DNA from: Streptomyces sp. AP-93
GTDB taxonomy: Bacteria > Actinomycetota > Actinomycetes > Streptomycetales > Streptomycetaceae
Assembly (NCBI RefSeq): GCF_022808175.1
Contig: NZ_JALGBX010000009.1
Span: forward strand, 247,854-311,853
Length of the DNA: 64,000 nucleotides
Direction of reading: 5' to 3'
The notes under the pieces: model-generated
Seen by the model: only the letters and a program-made list of their open reading frames with translations
The model's database searches: none
What the model was told of the DNA's origin: nothing
Shown here: one piece after another, positions 34,711 through 43,088 of the stretch
Layout: each line of letters starts with the position of its first letter
How positions within the stretch are numbered: the first letter of the stretch is position 1
Position numbers and translations under genes: made by a program

Positions 34711-36245
34711 CCGTCGACCACGCCACGAACGGCACCCCCGGCATCCTGCTCGTCCTCGACGGCTGGGGCCACGCCACCCCCGGACCCGGCAACGCCCTCA
34801 CCAACGCCGACACCCCCGTGCTCGACGCCATCGCCGCCAAGCACCCCTCCACCCTCGTGGAAGCCTCCGGCGAACACGTCGGGCTGCTGCCCGGCACCGT
34901 CGGGAACTCCGAGATCGGCCACATGGTCATCGGCGCCGGCCGCCCGCTCGACTACGACAGCGTCCTGGTCCAGCGGCAGATCGACGGCGGCGAGCTCGGC
35001 GACAACCCCCGCCTGACCGAAGCCCTCGACCGGCTCGCCGGGAACGGCGGCGCGCTCCACCTGGTCGGCCAGGTCTCCGACGGGATGATCCACTCCCACG
35101 TCGACCACCTCCACGCGCTCCTGTCCATCGCGGCGTCCCGCGGTGTGAAGCACGTGTGGGTGCACGCCATCACCGACGGCCGCGACGTCGCCGACCACAC
35201 CGCGGGCGACTACCTGGCTCGCGTCGAGGAATTCTTCGCCTCGACCGGCATCGGCGCCCTGGCCACCGTCTCCGGGCGGGGCTACGGCCTCGACAAGAGC
35301 GGCGACCTGGAGCTGACCGCGAAGGTCAGCGAGGCCATCGCAGACGGCAAGGGCGCCACCGCCCGCGACTACGGGCAGGTGCTGGCCGGAGCCGAGAACG
35401 GGGACGTGTGGGTCGTCCCCACCGTCCTCACCGGCGCCGACGGCGAGCCGCTTGCCACCGTCCGCGACGGCGACACCGTCCTGTTCACCAACTTCCGCAG
35501 CGACCGCATCCAGCAGCTCGCCGACGACCTCGTCGTGGTCCTGGCCGACTCGGACGTCGACGTCCTGTCCCTGACCCAGTACGACACCAAGGCGGACATC
35601 CCCGCCCTCGTCGGGCGCGCGGACGCCTCCGGCGGGCTGGCCGACGCACTCGAATCCCACGGCCTGCGCTCCGTACGCATCGCCGAGCAGGAGAAGTTCG
35701 AGCACGTCACCTACTACGTCAACGGCCGCGACGACCGGGTCCGCGAGGTCGAGGAGCACGTCCGCATCACCGCGGACACCGCTCCCGACTACGTGGCCCG
35801 GCCCGAGATGAACCTGGTGCAGGTCACCGAAGCCATCACCGCCGCCGCCCGGCGTGACGACGTGGCCCTGGTCATCGCCAACCTGGCCAACATCGACGTG
35901 GTCGGCCACACCGGCGACCACGACGCGACCGTCAAGGCCGCCGAGCACACCGACCGCGAGGTGGAGAAGATTCTCACCGCGGCAGCAGCCACCGGCCGTT
36001 GGGTCCTGCTCGTCGGCGACCACGGCAACGCCGAGCGCATGTCGAAGCCCGGTCGCGACGGGTCCCCGCGCCCGTACGGCGGCCACACCACCAACCCCGT
36101 ACCGGCCGTCGTCGTCCCGGCCCCCGGGCAACTCCTCGGCGAGCGCCTCACCGACGGCGGCAGCCTCGCCGACATCGCACCCACCGTCCTCCACCTGCTG
36201 GGCCGCCCGAACGGCCCCGCCATGACCGGCCGGAGTCTGCTGTGA
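34707..36245 (+). CDS. iPGM-like phosphomutase, candidate arsenoenolpyruvate mutase
   Basis: A 512-residue homologue of cofactor-independent phosphoglycerate mutase (GpmI). Metal ligand and catalytic segments persist: LVLDGWG, GNSEIGHMVIGAGR with Ser68, HAITDGRDV, FTNFRSDRIQQL, ANIDVVGHTGDHDATVKAAE, LVGDHGNAERM and GGHTTNPVPAVV. The substrate region SGRGYGLDKSGDLEL differs from the SGRYYAMDRDxRWxR of true mutases, losing the Arg/Asp that hold 3-phosphoglycerate. In bisenarsan biosynthesis the equivalent enzyme (BsnN) is proposed to rearrange arsenoenolpyruvate to arsonopyruvate, forming the C-As bond. Translationally coupled to the genes on both sides. Confidence 0.85.
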   Translation: MTVDHATNGTPGILLVLDGWGHATPGPGNALTNADTPVLDAIAAKHPSTLVEASGEHVGLLPGTVGNSEIGHMVIGAGRPLDYDSVLVQRQIDGGELGDNPRLTEALDRLAGNGGALHLVGQVSDGMIHSHVDHLHALLSIAASRGVKHVWVHAITDGRDVADHTAGDYLARVEEFFASTGIGALATVSGRGYGLDKSGDLELTAKVSEAIADGKGATARDYGQVLAGAENGDVWVVPTVLTGADGEPLATVRDGDTVLFTNFRSDRIQQLADDLVVVLADSDVDVLSLTQYDTKADIPALVGRADASGGLADALESHGLRSVRIAEQEKFEHVTYYVNGRDDRVREVEEHVRITADTAPDYVARPEMNLVQVTEAITAAARRDDVALVIANLANIDVVGHTGDHDATVKAAEHTDREVEKILTAAAATGRWVLLVGDHGNAERMSKPGRDGSPRPYGGHTTNPVPAVVVPAPGQLLGERLTDGGSLADIAPTVLHLLGRPNGPAMTGRSLL

Positions 36246-36616
36246 CCGTAACCGCCGCCCTCAGCCACCCGACCCCGGGCGGGGCCCCCTTCGCCCCCGC
36301 CTTCGCCGATGATGCGGACGTACGCGCCGTCGACGCCGGCAGCCCCGCCCTGGAGGCGTTCGTCGCGAGCGACACCGCCGGCCGGGTGCACGTCCTGACC
36401 GTGCGCAACGCCACCGACGGCGACCAAGAGCTCCACCCCGAGGCGCTGCTGCCGGACGGGCGCGGACCGCTGCTCTTCCTCGGCGGAGCCTCCACCACCA
36501 CCGAGCGCGACGGCCGGCTCGTCGCGCACCTCGCCCCGTACGGACACGTCCGCCTCGGGCGGATCACCGACGAACTCCCCCTCACCGACGACGCCACACA
36601 GGAGCAGCCCGCATGA
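36242..36616 (+). CDS. Small protein of unknown function in the arseno-organic operon
   Basis: A 124-residue protein starting GTG (MTVTAALSHPTPGGAPFAPA) that overlaps the mutase stop by GTGA and the next gene by ATGA. Beta-rich pattern: RVHVLTVRNATDGDQELHPEALLPDGRGPLLFLGGASTTTERDGRLVAHLAPYGHVRLGRI. No Cys or His cluster and no catalytic motif is obvious. Its position inside a fully coupled operon means it is probably needed in stoichiometric amounts with its neighbours, as a small accessory or a cupin-like fold. Not recognised. Confidence 0.75.
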   Translation: MTVTAALSHPTPGGAPFAPAFADDADVRAVDAGSPALEAFVASDTAGRVHVLTVRNATDGDQELHPEALLPDGRGPLLFLGGASTTTERDGRLVAHLAPYGHVRLGRITDELPLTDDATQEQPA

Positions 36617-37320
36617 CCACCGCCACCGGCCCCCGCCCGCGCATCGCGCTGATCGGCGACCACGGCAAGTCCCCCGCCCACGCCCGCCTCGACAGCTTCC
36701 GGCACGAGCTCGACGTGGACACGGAATGGGTGCCCAGCGAGACCATCACCGGGCCCGAGTCCCTGCAGGGCTTCCAGGGCATCTGGGTCGTGCCCGGTTC
36801 CCCGTACGAGAACAAGGACGGCGTGCTCTCGGCCGTCCGGCACGCCCGCGAGAACGGCATCCCCTACCTGGGCACCTGCGGCGGCTTCCAGCACGCGCTG
36901 ATCGAGTACGCCCGTACCGTCGTCGGTCTCACGGACGCGGACGACGTGCAGTACGACCCGGAGGCGCCGACCCCGCTCATCGTGCCGCTCACCTGCTGCC
37001 TCGCGGGCGAGCAGGCCCCGCTCCTACTCACGGCCGGCAGTCGGCTCGCCGCCGTCTATGACGACGCCGAGATGACCACCGAGACCTACCACTGCAAGTA
37101 CGGGCTGAACTCCGACTTCGTCGAGCGACTGGCCGACGCGGGCGTGCTGTTCAGCGGTTGGGACACCGAAGGGGCCCCGCGGGCCGCCGAGGTCCCCGGC
37201 CACCCGTTCTTCATCGGCACGCTGTTCCAGCCGGAGCTGGTCTCGGGCCCGGGCAACGTCCACCCGCTGATCAAGGCGTTCACGGCCGAGGTGGCCGCCC
37301 GCGCGGTCGTCGCCGCCTGA
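36613..37320 (+). CDS. CTP-synthase glutaminase-domain homologue (class I GATase)
   Basis: A 235-residue stand-alone class I glutamine amidotransferase resembling the C-terminal domain of CTP synthase. The nucleophile elbow YLGTCGGFQHALIEYAR has the catalytic Cys; the His-x-Glu position near the end reads FFIGTLFQPELVSGPGNVHPLIKAF, where LFQPEL keeps Glu but His is replaced by Gln (true enzymes have HPE). An oddity is LTCCLAGEQAP. There is no synthetase domain in the window. A 'CTP synthase' gene is reported in Streptomyces arseno-organic clusters; nucleotide activation (CMP transfer) of an arsonate by analogy to phosphonates is one idea, but a lone amidotransferase domain with a changed triad may be non-catalytic. 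Confidence 0.75.
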   Translation: MTTATGPRPRIALIGDHGKSPAHARLDSFRHELDVDTEWVPSETITGPESLQGFQGIWVVPGSPYENKDGVLSAVRHARENGIPYLGTCGGFQHALIEYARTVVGLTDADDVQYDPEAPTPLIVPLTCCLAGEQAPLLLTAGSRLAAVYDDAEMTTETYHCKYGLNSDFVERLADAGVLFSGWDTEGAPRAAEVPGHPFFIGTLFQPELVSGPGNVHPLIKAFTAEVAARAVVAA

Positions 37321-37383
37321 CGCTCCCCGATGACGCGCCATGGGCGGGTCGTCGGCTCCGCGCCGACCCGCCAGGCCCCGCGT

Positions 37384-37773
37384 CTACGGCTGCTGGTCCT
37401 CGTCGCCCCAGATGAGGGAGTTGAGCACCTCACGCCGCTCGGGCGCGACCGCGTACCAGGCCCATGTGCCGCGCTTCCTGCGCGTGACGAGGCCGGCGTC
37501 GGAGAGGACCTTCATGTGCTGACTGACCGTGGACTGGGCCAAACCCAGCAGTGGCGTCAGGTCACAGACGCACGCCTCGCCGTCCGGAGCGGCCAGGAGA
37601 ACGCTGAGGATCTGCAGGCGGGTCGGATCGGAGAGGCCCTTGAGGGTCCGGGCGAGAACCTCCGCCCGCTCCCTGGGCAGCGGATCCACTTCGAGGGGCG
37701 GCCCGCAGGTCGGATCCTCTTCGATGAAGGTCAGGAGCCGAGGTGGCTGCCCGGTCACCTGTTCTACGGACAT
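37384..37773 (-). CDS. arsR: ArsR-family repressor linked to the pst operon
   Basis: A 129-residue repressor: RTLKGLSDPTRLQILSVLLAAPDGEACVCDLTPLLGLAQSTVSQHMKVLSDAGLV. ACVCDL is the helix-3 arsenic site; TCGPP adds an N-terminal Cys. Start ATG 37773 (MSVEQVTG); a longer frame has no ribosome-binding site and is rejected. Divergent from pstS, so it probably represses itself and the phosphate transporter, releasing both when arsenite is present. Confidence 0.92.
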   Translation of the reverse strand: MSVEQVTGQPPRLLTFIEEDPTCGPPLEVDPLPRERAEVLARTLKGLSDPTRLQILSVLLAAPDGEACVCDLTPLLGLAQSTVSQHMKVLSDAGLVTRRKRGTWAWYAVAPERREVLNSLIWGDEDQQP

Positions 37774-37966
37774 ACAGGTCACCCTACGTCCACCAGTTGA
37801 ACGCCCACATCGAAGATCACTCTGTTCACCCATTGTTGGCCCGTCATTAAGCCGGATCCCGACCTCCATCCGACCACCTGCCAACCACCCTCCGGCCGCC
37901 GCCCGGCAGGTGGGTGCCGGGCGCGGTTCATGCCACGCGGAACCTCTTCTCCAGCGCTCTCCCACC

Positions 37967-37982
37967 GATCAGACTCTTGATC
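37967..37982. promoter_or_regulatory. Candidate ArsR operator upstream of pstS
   Basis: GATCAGACTCTTGATC is an imperfect inverted repeat with ATCA/TTGAT arms like classical ArsR/SmtB sites. It lies in the 272-bp arsR-pstS gap, 64 bp before pstS. No copy of the CATAGATGACTGTCTATG motif is present here, so this repressor uses a different site. Confidence 0.35.
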
Positions 37983-38045
37983 GTCAGGGTGGTCCACCCT
38001 CCACCCGCCCCCTTCCATCCACCGTTCACCAGCAAAGGCACCGCC

Positions 38046-38963
38046 ATGTCTGCCATGACCACCACCCTTCACCGGGCGCCGTCCCTCCTCACCGGAAAGC
38101 GGAAGCAGGCCGGCCTCGCCTCGTCCGCCGCGCTGCTCCTCGGAGTCGTCCTCACGGGCTGCGCCGGTTCCGCCCAGGCCAGCTCCTCCGCGGTGCAGGC
38201 CAGCGGATCCACCACCGTCGCCCCGGTCGCTTCGGACGCCGCCGAGGCCCTCAAGGGCCAGGGCCTGAAGATCACGGTGGCCACCCAGGGTGGTTCCGCC
38301 GGTGGCATCTCCCAGCTCGGCTCGAAGCAGATCCAGGTGGCGCTGAGCTCCAAGCCGCTGGCCGACGCGGACCGCAAGACGTACCCCAACACGGACTTCG
38401 TGCCCACCCAGATCGGCGCGGACGCGGTCGGCATCATCATCACCAAGGAGGTCGCCGACGCCGGCGTAAAGAACCTCACCAAGGAGCAGGTGAAGGGCCT
38501 CTTCGAGGGCACCATCACCAACTGGAAGCAGGTCGGCGGTCCGGACCTGAACGTCTTCGTCTACGACAAGGAGCCCGGTCGCGGCACCCGCGAGGTGCTC
38601 GACAAGTTCGTCTACGGCAAGGGGAAGCCCCCGCTGCCCCCGCAGTCCGCGAACTACGCCGTGGTCGGCGGCAACCTGGAGACCCGCAACAAGCTGGATT
38701 CGACCCGGGGTTCCATCGCGCCCCTGTCGACCGGCTTCATCGACGGCCGCGACGGCCTGGTGGCCGTGGCCCTCGACGGCGTCGCGCCGACGCTGGAGAA
38801 CGTCGCGTCCTCCAAGTACCCGATGACCCGCCCGCTCTTCATGATCACCGACGGTCAGCCGAAGGGCGCCGTCAAGCAGTACATCGACTACCTGCTCTCG
38901 CCCGAAGGCCAGAAGCTCCTGCCCGTCCACGGCTACCTGACGCGCCGGCAGATGGGTCTCTGA
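38046..38963 (+). CDS. pstS: Phosphate (or arsenate) ABC transporter substrate-binding lipoprotein
   Basis: A 305-residue lipoprotein: Met-rich start, hydrophobic stretch, lipobox LTGC with Cys39, then ASGSTTVAPVASDAAEAL and ATQGGSAGGISQL, the two oxyanion-binding loops of PstS, and SRPL-type RALSSKPL. The chain is somewhat shorter than housekeeping PstS (about 370 residues). PstS proteins from arsenic islands often discriminate strongly for phosphate; alternatively it supplies arsenate to the biosynthetic operon. AAGGCAC ribosome-binding site. First of the pstS-pstCA-pstB operon, 2 nt before the permease gene. Confidence 0.9.
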   Translation: MSAMTTTLHRAPSLLTGKRKQAGLASSAALLLGVVLTGCAGSAQASSSAVQASGSTTVAPVASDAAEALKGQGLKITVATQGGSAGGISQLGSKQIQVALSSKPLADADRKTYPNTDFVPTQIGADAVGIIITKEVADAGVKNLTKEQVKGLFEGTITNWKQVGGPDLNVFVYDKEPGRGTREVLDKFVYGKGKPPLPPQSANYAVVGGNLETRNKLDSTRGSIAPLSTGFIDGRDGLVAVALDGVAPTLENVASSKYPMTRPLFMITDGQPKGAVKQYIDYLLSPEGQKLLPVHGYLTRRQMGL

Positions 38964-38965
38964 CC

Positions 38966-40816
38966 GTGAGCGTCACTCTGGAGCGCCCTGTCGAGGCGCC
39001 CGGACCCAGCACGCCAGCCCCCGCCGCGTCGCGGCCGCCCGTCCAGGGCGGCCGCCCGCGGCGGGCGCGGTGGGTGTGGGGATGGGTGTACACCGGGATG
39101 TTCTCGGTGGTCCTCGTCCTCGCGGTACTGATCGGGTACCTCGGCACCGGCATCGCGAGCGGTGACGTCGACTGGCTGAACCTGGTCTCCGACCCGTCGT
39201 GGAGCCCGGTCAACGGGGCCTTCGGCGCCCTGGCCATGATCTACGGCTCGGCCGTCGTGTGCGTCCTGGCGCTGCTGCTGGCCGTTCCGGTCGGCTGGTC
39301 GGCGGCCATCGCCCTGTCGGAGTACCTCCCGCCCCGCTTCGCCAAGCCCCTGCGCCTGAGCGTCGAACTGCTGGCGGCGGTCCCCTCCATCGTCTACGGC
39401 CTCATCGGCATCATGGTGATCCGGCCGTTCGTCTCGATGCTGGGAGGCGTACCGGGCGGCGACAGCCTGCTCGCCGCGGGCATCGTCCTCGCCGTGATGA
39501 TCATGCCGACGATCGTCGCGGTCAGCGTCGACGCCCTGTCGGCCGTCCCCGCCCGCTACCGGGAGGCCGCGTACTCCCTCGGCCTGACCCGCCGTGAGGT
39601 CGTACGGTCGGTCCTCCTGCCCCAGGCACGCGCGGGCATGCGCGCCGGCGTCCTGCTCGGCCTGGCCCGCGGACTCGGCGAGGCCATAGCGGTCTTCATG
39701 GTGATCGGCCGTGCCGACGGAAGGCTCCCGGGGGCAGCCGGAGACTTCTTCTCCTCCCTGGTCCGCCCCGGCCAGACGCTGACCACCAAGCTGGCCGGCC
39801 CTGAGCCGATGCTCGCCGGCACCTCCGGCCCGTACTTCGCGGCGCTGTGCGCCCTGGGCATCATCCTGCTCCTCCTGGTGGCTGCGGCGACCGTGTGGGG
39901 CACCCGGAAGTCCTCGAACCGTCCCGCGAAGCGCGGCCTGCGCGGACACCGTGCCGCTGCCCGCATGCGCATCCCGCGCGACCGCCTCACGACGGCGCTG
40001 CGGATGGGGGCACTGGCGCTGCCGGGAGCCCTCCTCCTCGGCATGCTCGGCATCCTCCTGACCCGGGGCGGGTCCGCGCTCAACCCGGCGTTCTGGTTCT
40101 CACCCTCCACCGGCGCCGCCGGCGGTGGCGTGCGCGACCAGATCCTCGGCACGCTCCTGCTCCTGGCGACCACGGCCCTGATCGCCCTGCCCCTCGGCTA
40201 CGCGGCGGGCGTCCTGATTGGCACCCGGGCTACGGGGAAGACGGCACGCGTGCTGGAGACCCTCACCGTGGCCATCGGCGGAACCCCCACCATCCTGCTG
40301 GGCCTCGCCGGCTACGTCCTGTTCTCCTCCGCCATGGGCTGGGGCCGCTCCTGGCTGGCCGGAGCCATCGTGCTGGTGCCCGTGGTCGTACCCGTCATCG
40401 CCCTCACCACGGCGGGACGCATCCGCAGCATGCCGCCGGAAATCACCGAGAGCGCCCTGGCACTCGGCCTGACCCGCGCCCAGTACATCCGCTCCGTGGT
40501 CATCCCGTACACCTGGCCGGCCACCCTCACGGGCCTGCTGCTCGGCCTGGCCCGCGCGGCGGGCGAGACCGCTCCGCTGATCTTCACCGCGACGGTGTTC
40601 TTCGGGGCGCCCGCTCTGCCGACCGGGATCGTCAACGCCCCGGTGCAGGCGCTGCCGACCCACATCTTCACCCTGTCCCAGGACTCCGGCGCCCCCGAGG
40701 CGATCACTCAGGCATGGGGCAGCGCCCTGGTCCTGGTCCTGATCACCGCAGTACTTCTCAGCCTGGCGGTGGCCCTGCGCAACCGCTTCGAAGGAGCACG
40801 ACGATGGACCACGTGA
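38966..40816 (+). CDS. pstCA: Fused PstC-PstA permease
   Basis: One 616-residue chain replaces the usual two permeases. The first half (helices from WVYTGMFSVVLVLAVLIGYL) carries the PstC EAA loop EAAYSLGLTRREVVRSVLLPQARAG; a basic linker (GTRKSSNRPAKRGLRGHRAAARMRIP) joins it to a PstA half with EAA loop ESALALGLTRAQYIRSVVIPYTWP and GETAPLIFTATVFF. The fusion is in frame with no internal stop or ribosome-binding site. GTG start 2 nt after pstS. The stop lies 13 nt inside pstB, so translation is coupled. Confidence 0.92.
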   Translation: MSVTLERPVEAPGPSTPAPAASRPPVQGGRPRRARWVWGWVYTGMFSVVLVLAVLIGYLGTGIASGDVDWLNLVSDPSWSPVNGAFGALAMIYGSAVVCVLALLLAVPVGWSAAIALSEYLPPRFAKPLRLSVELLAAVPSIVYGLIGIMVIRPFVSMLGGVPGGDSLLAAGIVLAVMIMPTIVAVSVDALSAVPARYREAAYSLGLTRREVVRSVLLPQARAGMRAGVLLGLARGLGEAIAVFMVIGRADGRLPGAAGDFFSSLVRPGQTLTTKLAGPEPMLAGTSGPYFAALCALGIILLLLVAAATVWGTRKSSNRPAKRGLRGHRAAARMRIPRDRLTTALRMGALALPGALLLGMLGILLTRGGSALNPAFWFSPSTGAAGGGVRDQILGTLLLLATTALIALPLGYAAGVLIGTRATGKTARVLETLTVAIGGTPTILLGLAGYVLFSSAMGWGRSWLAGAIVLVPVVVPVIALTTAGRIRSMPPEITESALALGLTRAQYIRSVVIPYTWPATLTGLLLGLARAAGETAPLIFTATVFFGAPALPTGIVNAPVQALPTHIFTLSQDSGAPEAITQAWGSALVLVLITAVLLSLAVALRNRFEGARRWTT

Positions 40817-41496
40817 TATCCGTCCGCGACCTGCGGGTCCTCGACGGCAAGAAGACCCTGGTGGGCCCGGTCACCTTCGATCTGAAGCAGGGCTCCACCA
40901 CAGGACTGTGCGGCCCTTCCGGCGCCGGCAAGTCGACGGTGCTGCGCGCCCTGGTCGACCTGCTGCCCCACGGCCTCGTCCGCGACGGCCACTTGGAGGT
41001 ACTGGGCCGCCCCTTCCGCCACGGCAAGGGCGACTCCGGCCTGCGGAGCACCGTCGTCCTGGTGCCGCAGACGCCCGTCGTCTTCGGCGGCAGCATCCTG
41101 GACAACGCCCTCTTCGGGCTGCGGCACTTGGTGCGCGCCTCCCGCTCCGACCTGAACGACAGGGTGGAGCAGGCCCTGAAGGAGGCCGGCCTGTGGAACG
41201 AGGTCTGCAACCGGCTGGACACTCCTGCCCAGTCGCTCTCCAACGGCCAGCGCCAGCGGCTGTGCCTGGCCCGCGCCTTGGCCCTGGAACCGGCCGCGCT
41301 GCTGCTGGACGAACCCACCAGCGCGCTGGACGAGCGGAGCCGCGACACGGTCGAGGCATCGGTGGCCGCCCTCCGCGGCAACCGCACGGTTCTCCTCGTC
41401 TCGCACGATCCGGCGCAGGTGGAGCGCCTCTGCGACCGCACGGTACGGCTGGAGCTGCCGGAAACCCTGACGTGCTCTCCTGCGGCAGCCGCCTGA
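40804..41496 (+). CDS. pstB: Phosphate ABC transporter ATP-binding protein, PstB-like
   Basis: A 230-residue ATPase with Walker A (GPSGAGKSTVLRAL), Q-loop (VLVPQTPVVFGGSILDN), signature LSNGQRQRLCLARAL and Walker B (ALLLDEPTSALDE). It is shorter than housekeeping PstB (about 255) and its signature is SNGQ rather than SGGQ. The Cys-containing C-terminus (RLELPETLTCSPAAAA) is unusual. Overlaps the permease gene by 13 nt; the operon ends at a strong terminator. Confidence 0.9.
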   Translation: MDHVISVRDLRVLDGKKTLVGPVTFDLKQGSTTGLCGPSGAGKSTVLRALVDLLPHGLVRDGHLEVLGRPFRHGKGDSGLRSTVVLVPQTPVVFGGSILDNALFGLRHLVRASRSDLNDRVEQALKEAGLWNEVCNRLDTPAQSLSNGQRQRLCLARALALEPAALLLDEPTSALDERSRDTVEASVAALRGNRTVLLVSHDPAQVERLCDRTVRLELPETLTCSPAAAA

Positions 41497-41525
41497 GCAC
41501 AGAGCACCGCAGCAGGAAATGAGAA

Positions 41526-41570
41526 CCGGGCCCGGTCCGTCGTGTCGCAATCACGACGGACCGGGCCCGG
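41526..41570. terminator. Bidirectional terminator between pstB and arsT
   Basis: Perfect 19-bp stem (CCGGGCCCGGTCCGTCGTG and its complement) with a 7-nt loop, between convergent operons. Confidence 0.9.
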
Positions 41571-41612
41571 AGTCCGTTGCCGGGACCGAGCTTCTCGGCC
41601 CCGGCGCTGCCG

Positions 41613-42605
41613 TCACGCGACTGGCGCGAGGGCTTCCACGCGTACGTCGGCCAGCGCGGCCAGGTACCGCTCCGCGTCCAGCGCGGCGGCGCAGCCGGAG
41701 CCGGCCGCGGTGATGGCCTGGCGGTAGATGTGGTCCACCACGTCGCCCGCGCCGAAGACGCCGGGGATGCTCGTACGGGTCGTGGGCGCCTGGGTCTTGA
41801 GGTAGCCCTCGGCGTCCAGTTCGAGCTGGTCGGCGAAGAGTTCCGTACGCGGGTCGTGGCCGATGGCGACGAACAGGCCCGTCACGTCGAGGTCTCGCGT
41901 CTTGCCGGTCAGTACGTCACGGAGGACGACGCCGGAGAGCATGCCGCCGGTCTCCTTGATCTCGGCGACCTCGCTGTCGAAGGCGAAGGAGATCTTGTCG
42001 TCGGAGAACGCCCGGTCCTGCATGGCCTTGGAGGCGCGCAGGGTGGAGCGGCGGTGGACGATGGTGACCGAGCGGGCGAAGCGGGTCAGGAAGGTGGCTT
42101 CCTCCATGGCGGTGTCGCCGCCGCCGACCACGACGATGTCGCGGTCGCGGAAGAAGAAGCCGTCGCACGTCGCGCACCAGGACACTCCACGGCCGGAGAG
42201 CGCGTCCTCGTTGGGCAGGCCGAGCTTGCGGTAGCCGGAGCCGGTCGCGATGATCACGGTCTTCGCGCGGTGGACCGTGCCCTCGGAGTCCGTCAGCAGC
42301 TTGATGTCGCCGCTCAGGTCCACCGACACGATGTCGTCGTCGATCATCTCGGCGCCGAACTTCTCCGCCTGGGCCCGCATGTTGTCCATCAGGTCCGGGC
42401 CGTCGATCCCGGCGGGAAAGCCGGGGAAGTTCTCGACCTCGGTGGTCGTGGTGAGCGAGCCGCCGACGAATATGGAGCTGCCGAACAGCAGGGGCTTCAG
42501 CTGTGCGCGGGCCGTGTACAGGGCCGCGGTGTAACCGGCCGGGCCGGAGCCGATGATGATGACCTCGCGCACCTCGTCGGTGCCGGCGTCGGTGTTCGTC
42601 GTCAT
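41613..42605 (-). CDS. arsT: Thioredoxin reductase of the ars operon
   Basis: A 330-residue TrxB-type flavoprotein: FAD motif VIIIGSGPAGYTAALYTARAQ, redox pair in SWCATCDGFFFRDRDIVVVGGGDTAMEEATFL (CATC plus the NADPH GGGDTA motif) and C-terminal GVFGAGDVVDHIYRQAITAAGSGCAAALDAERYL. It regenerates thioredoxin for the thioredoxin-dependent arsenate reductases encoded just upstream; ars operons of Streptomyces (e.g. plasmid pHZ227) carry such an arsT. Gap of 7 nt to arsC. The C-terminal extension after the FAD domain is short and Ala-rich. Confidence 0.93.
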   Translation of the reverse strand: MTTNTDAGTDEVREVIIIGSGPAGYTAALYTARAQLKPLLFGSSIFVGGSLTTTTEVENFPGFPAGIDGPDLMDNMRAQAEKFGAEMIDDDIVSVDLSGDIKLLTDSEGTVHRAKTVIIATGSGYRKLGLPNEDALSGRGVSWCATCDGFFFRDRDIVVVGGGDTAMEEATFLTRFARSVTIVHRRSTLRASKAMQDRAFSDDKISFAFDSEVAEIKETGGMLSGVVLRDVLTGKTRDLDVTGLFVAIGHDPRTELFADQLELDAEGYLKTQAPTTRTSIPGVFGAGDVVDHIYRQAITAAGSGCAAALDAERYLAALADVRVEALAPVA

Positions 42606-42612
42606 GATGCGG

Positions 42613-43044
42613 TCAGCTCTCCTGCTTCTTCGCGGTCTTGGTGTCGATCTCGGCGATGAGACCCTCGATGAGGCCCTTGATCTCGTCCCGGATGGGGCGG
42701 ACGGACTCGACGCCCTGGCCGGCCGGGTCTTCGAGCTGCCAGTCGAGGTAGGTCTTGCCGGGGAAGTACGGGCAGGCGTCGCCGCAACCCATCGTGATGA
42801 TGTAGTCCGACGCCTGCGCGGCCTCGGGGGTCAGCACCTTCGGCTTCTGGTCGGAAATGTCGATGCCCAGCTCCGCCATCGCGGCGACGGCCGAGGGGTT
42901 GATCTGGTCGCCCGGGACCGAGCCGGCGGAGCGGACCTCGACGCGGTCGCCGGCCAGGTGGCGCAGGAACCCGGCCGCCATCTGGGAGCGGCCCGCGTTG
43001 TGGATGCAGACGAACAGGACAGAGGCGGCAGGAGCGGAGGACAT
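42613..43044 (-). CDS. arsC: Arsenate reductase, low-molecular-weight phosphatase type
   Basis: A 143-residue arsenate reductase nearly identical to the locus 1 enzyme. P-loop FVCIHNAGRSQMAAGFLR, later pair MGCGDACPYFPGK and DWQLEDPAGQGVESVRPIRDEIKGLIEGL. Cys7-ish, and the two later Cys would pass the disulphide to thioredoxin, consistent with arsT immediately downstream. Part of the minus-strand operon arsC-like, arsC, arsT. Confidence 0.95.
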   Translation of the reverse strand: MSSAPAASVLFVCIHNAGRSQMAAGFLRHLAGDRVEVRSAGSVPGDQINPSAVAAMAELGIDISDQKPKVLTPEAAQASDYIITMGCGDACPYFPGKTYLDWQLEDPAGQGVESVRPIRDEIKGLIEGLIAEIDTKTAKKQES

Positions 43045-43088
43045 CAGTTCTTCCTTGGGGTGAGGCGACTGCGGGGAGCGTGCGGGTT

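Noticed and set aside
36613..37320. Possible selenoprotein (some relatives are named CTP synthase-related (seleno)protein)
   Set aside because: The nucleophile codon is TGC (Cys), and no in-frame TGA is read through.
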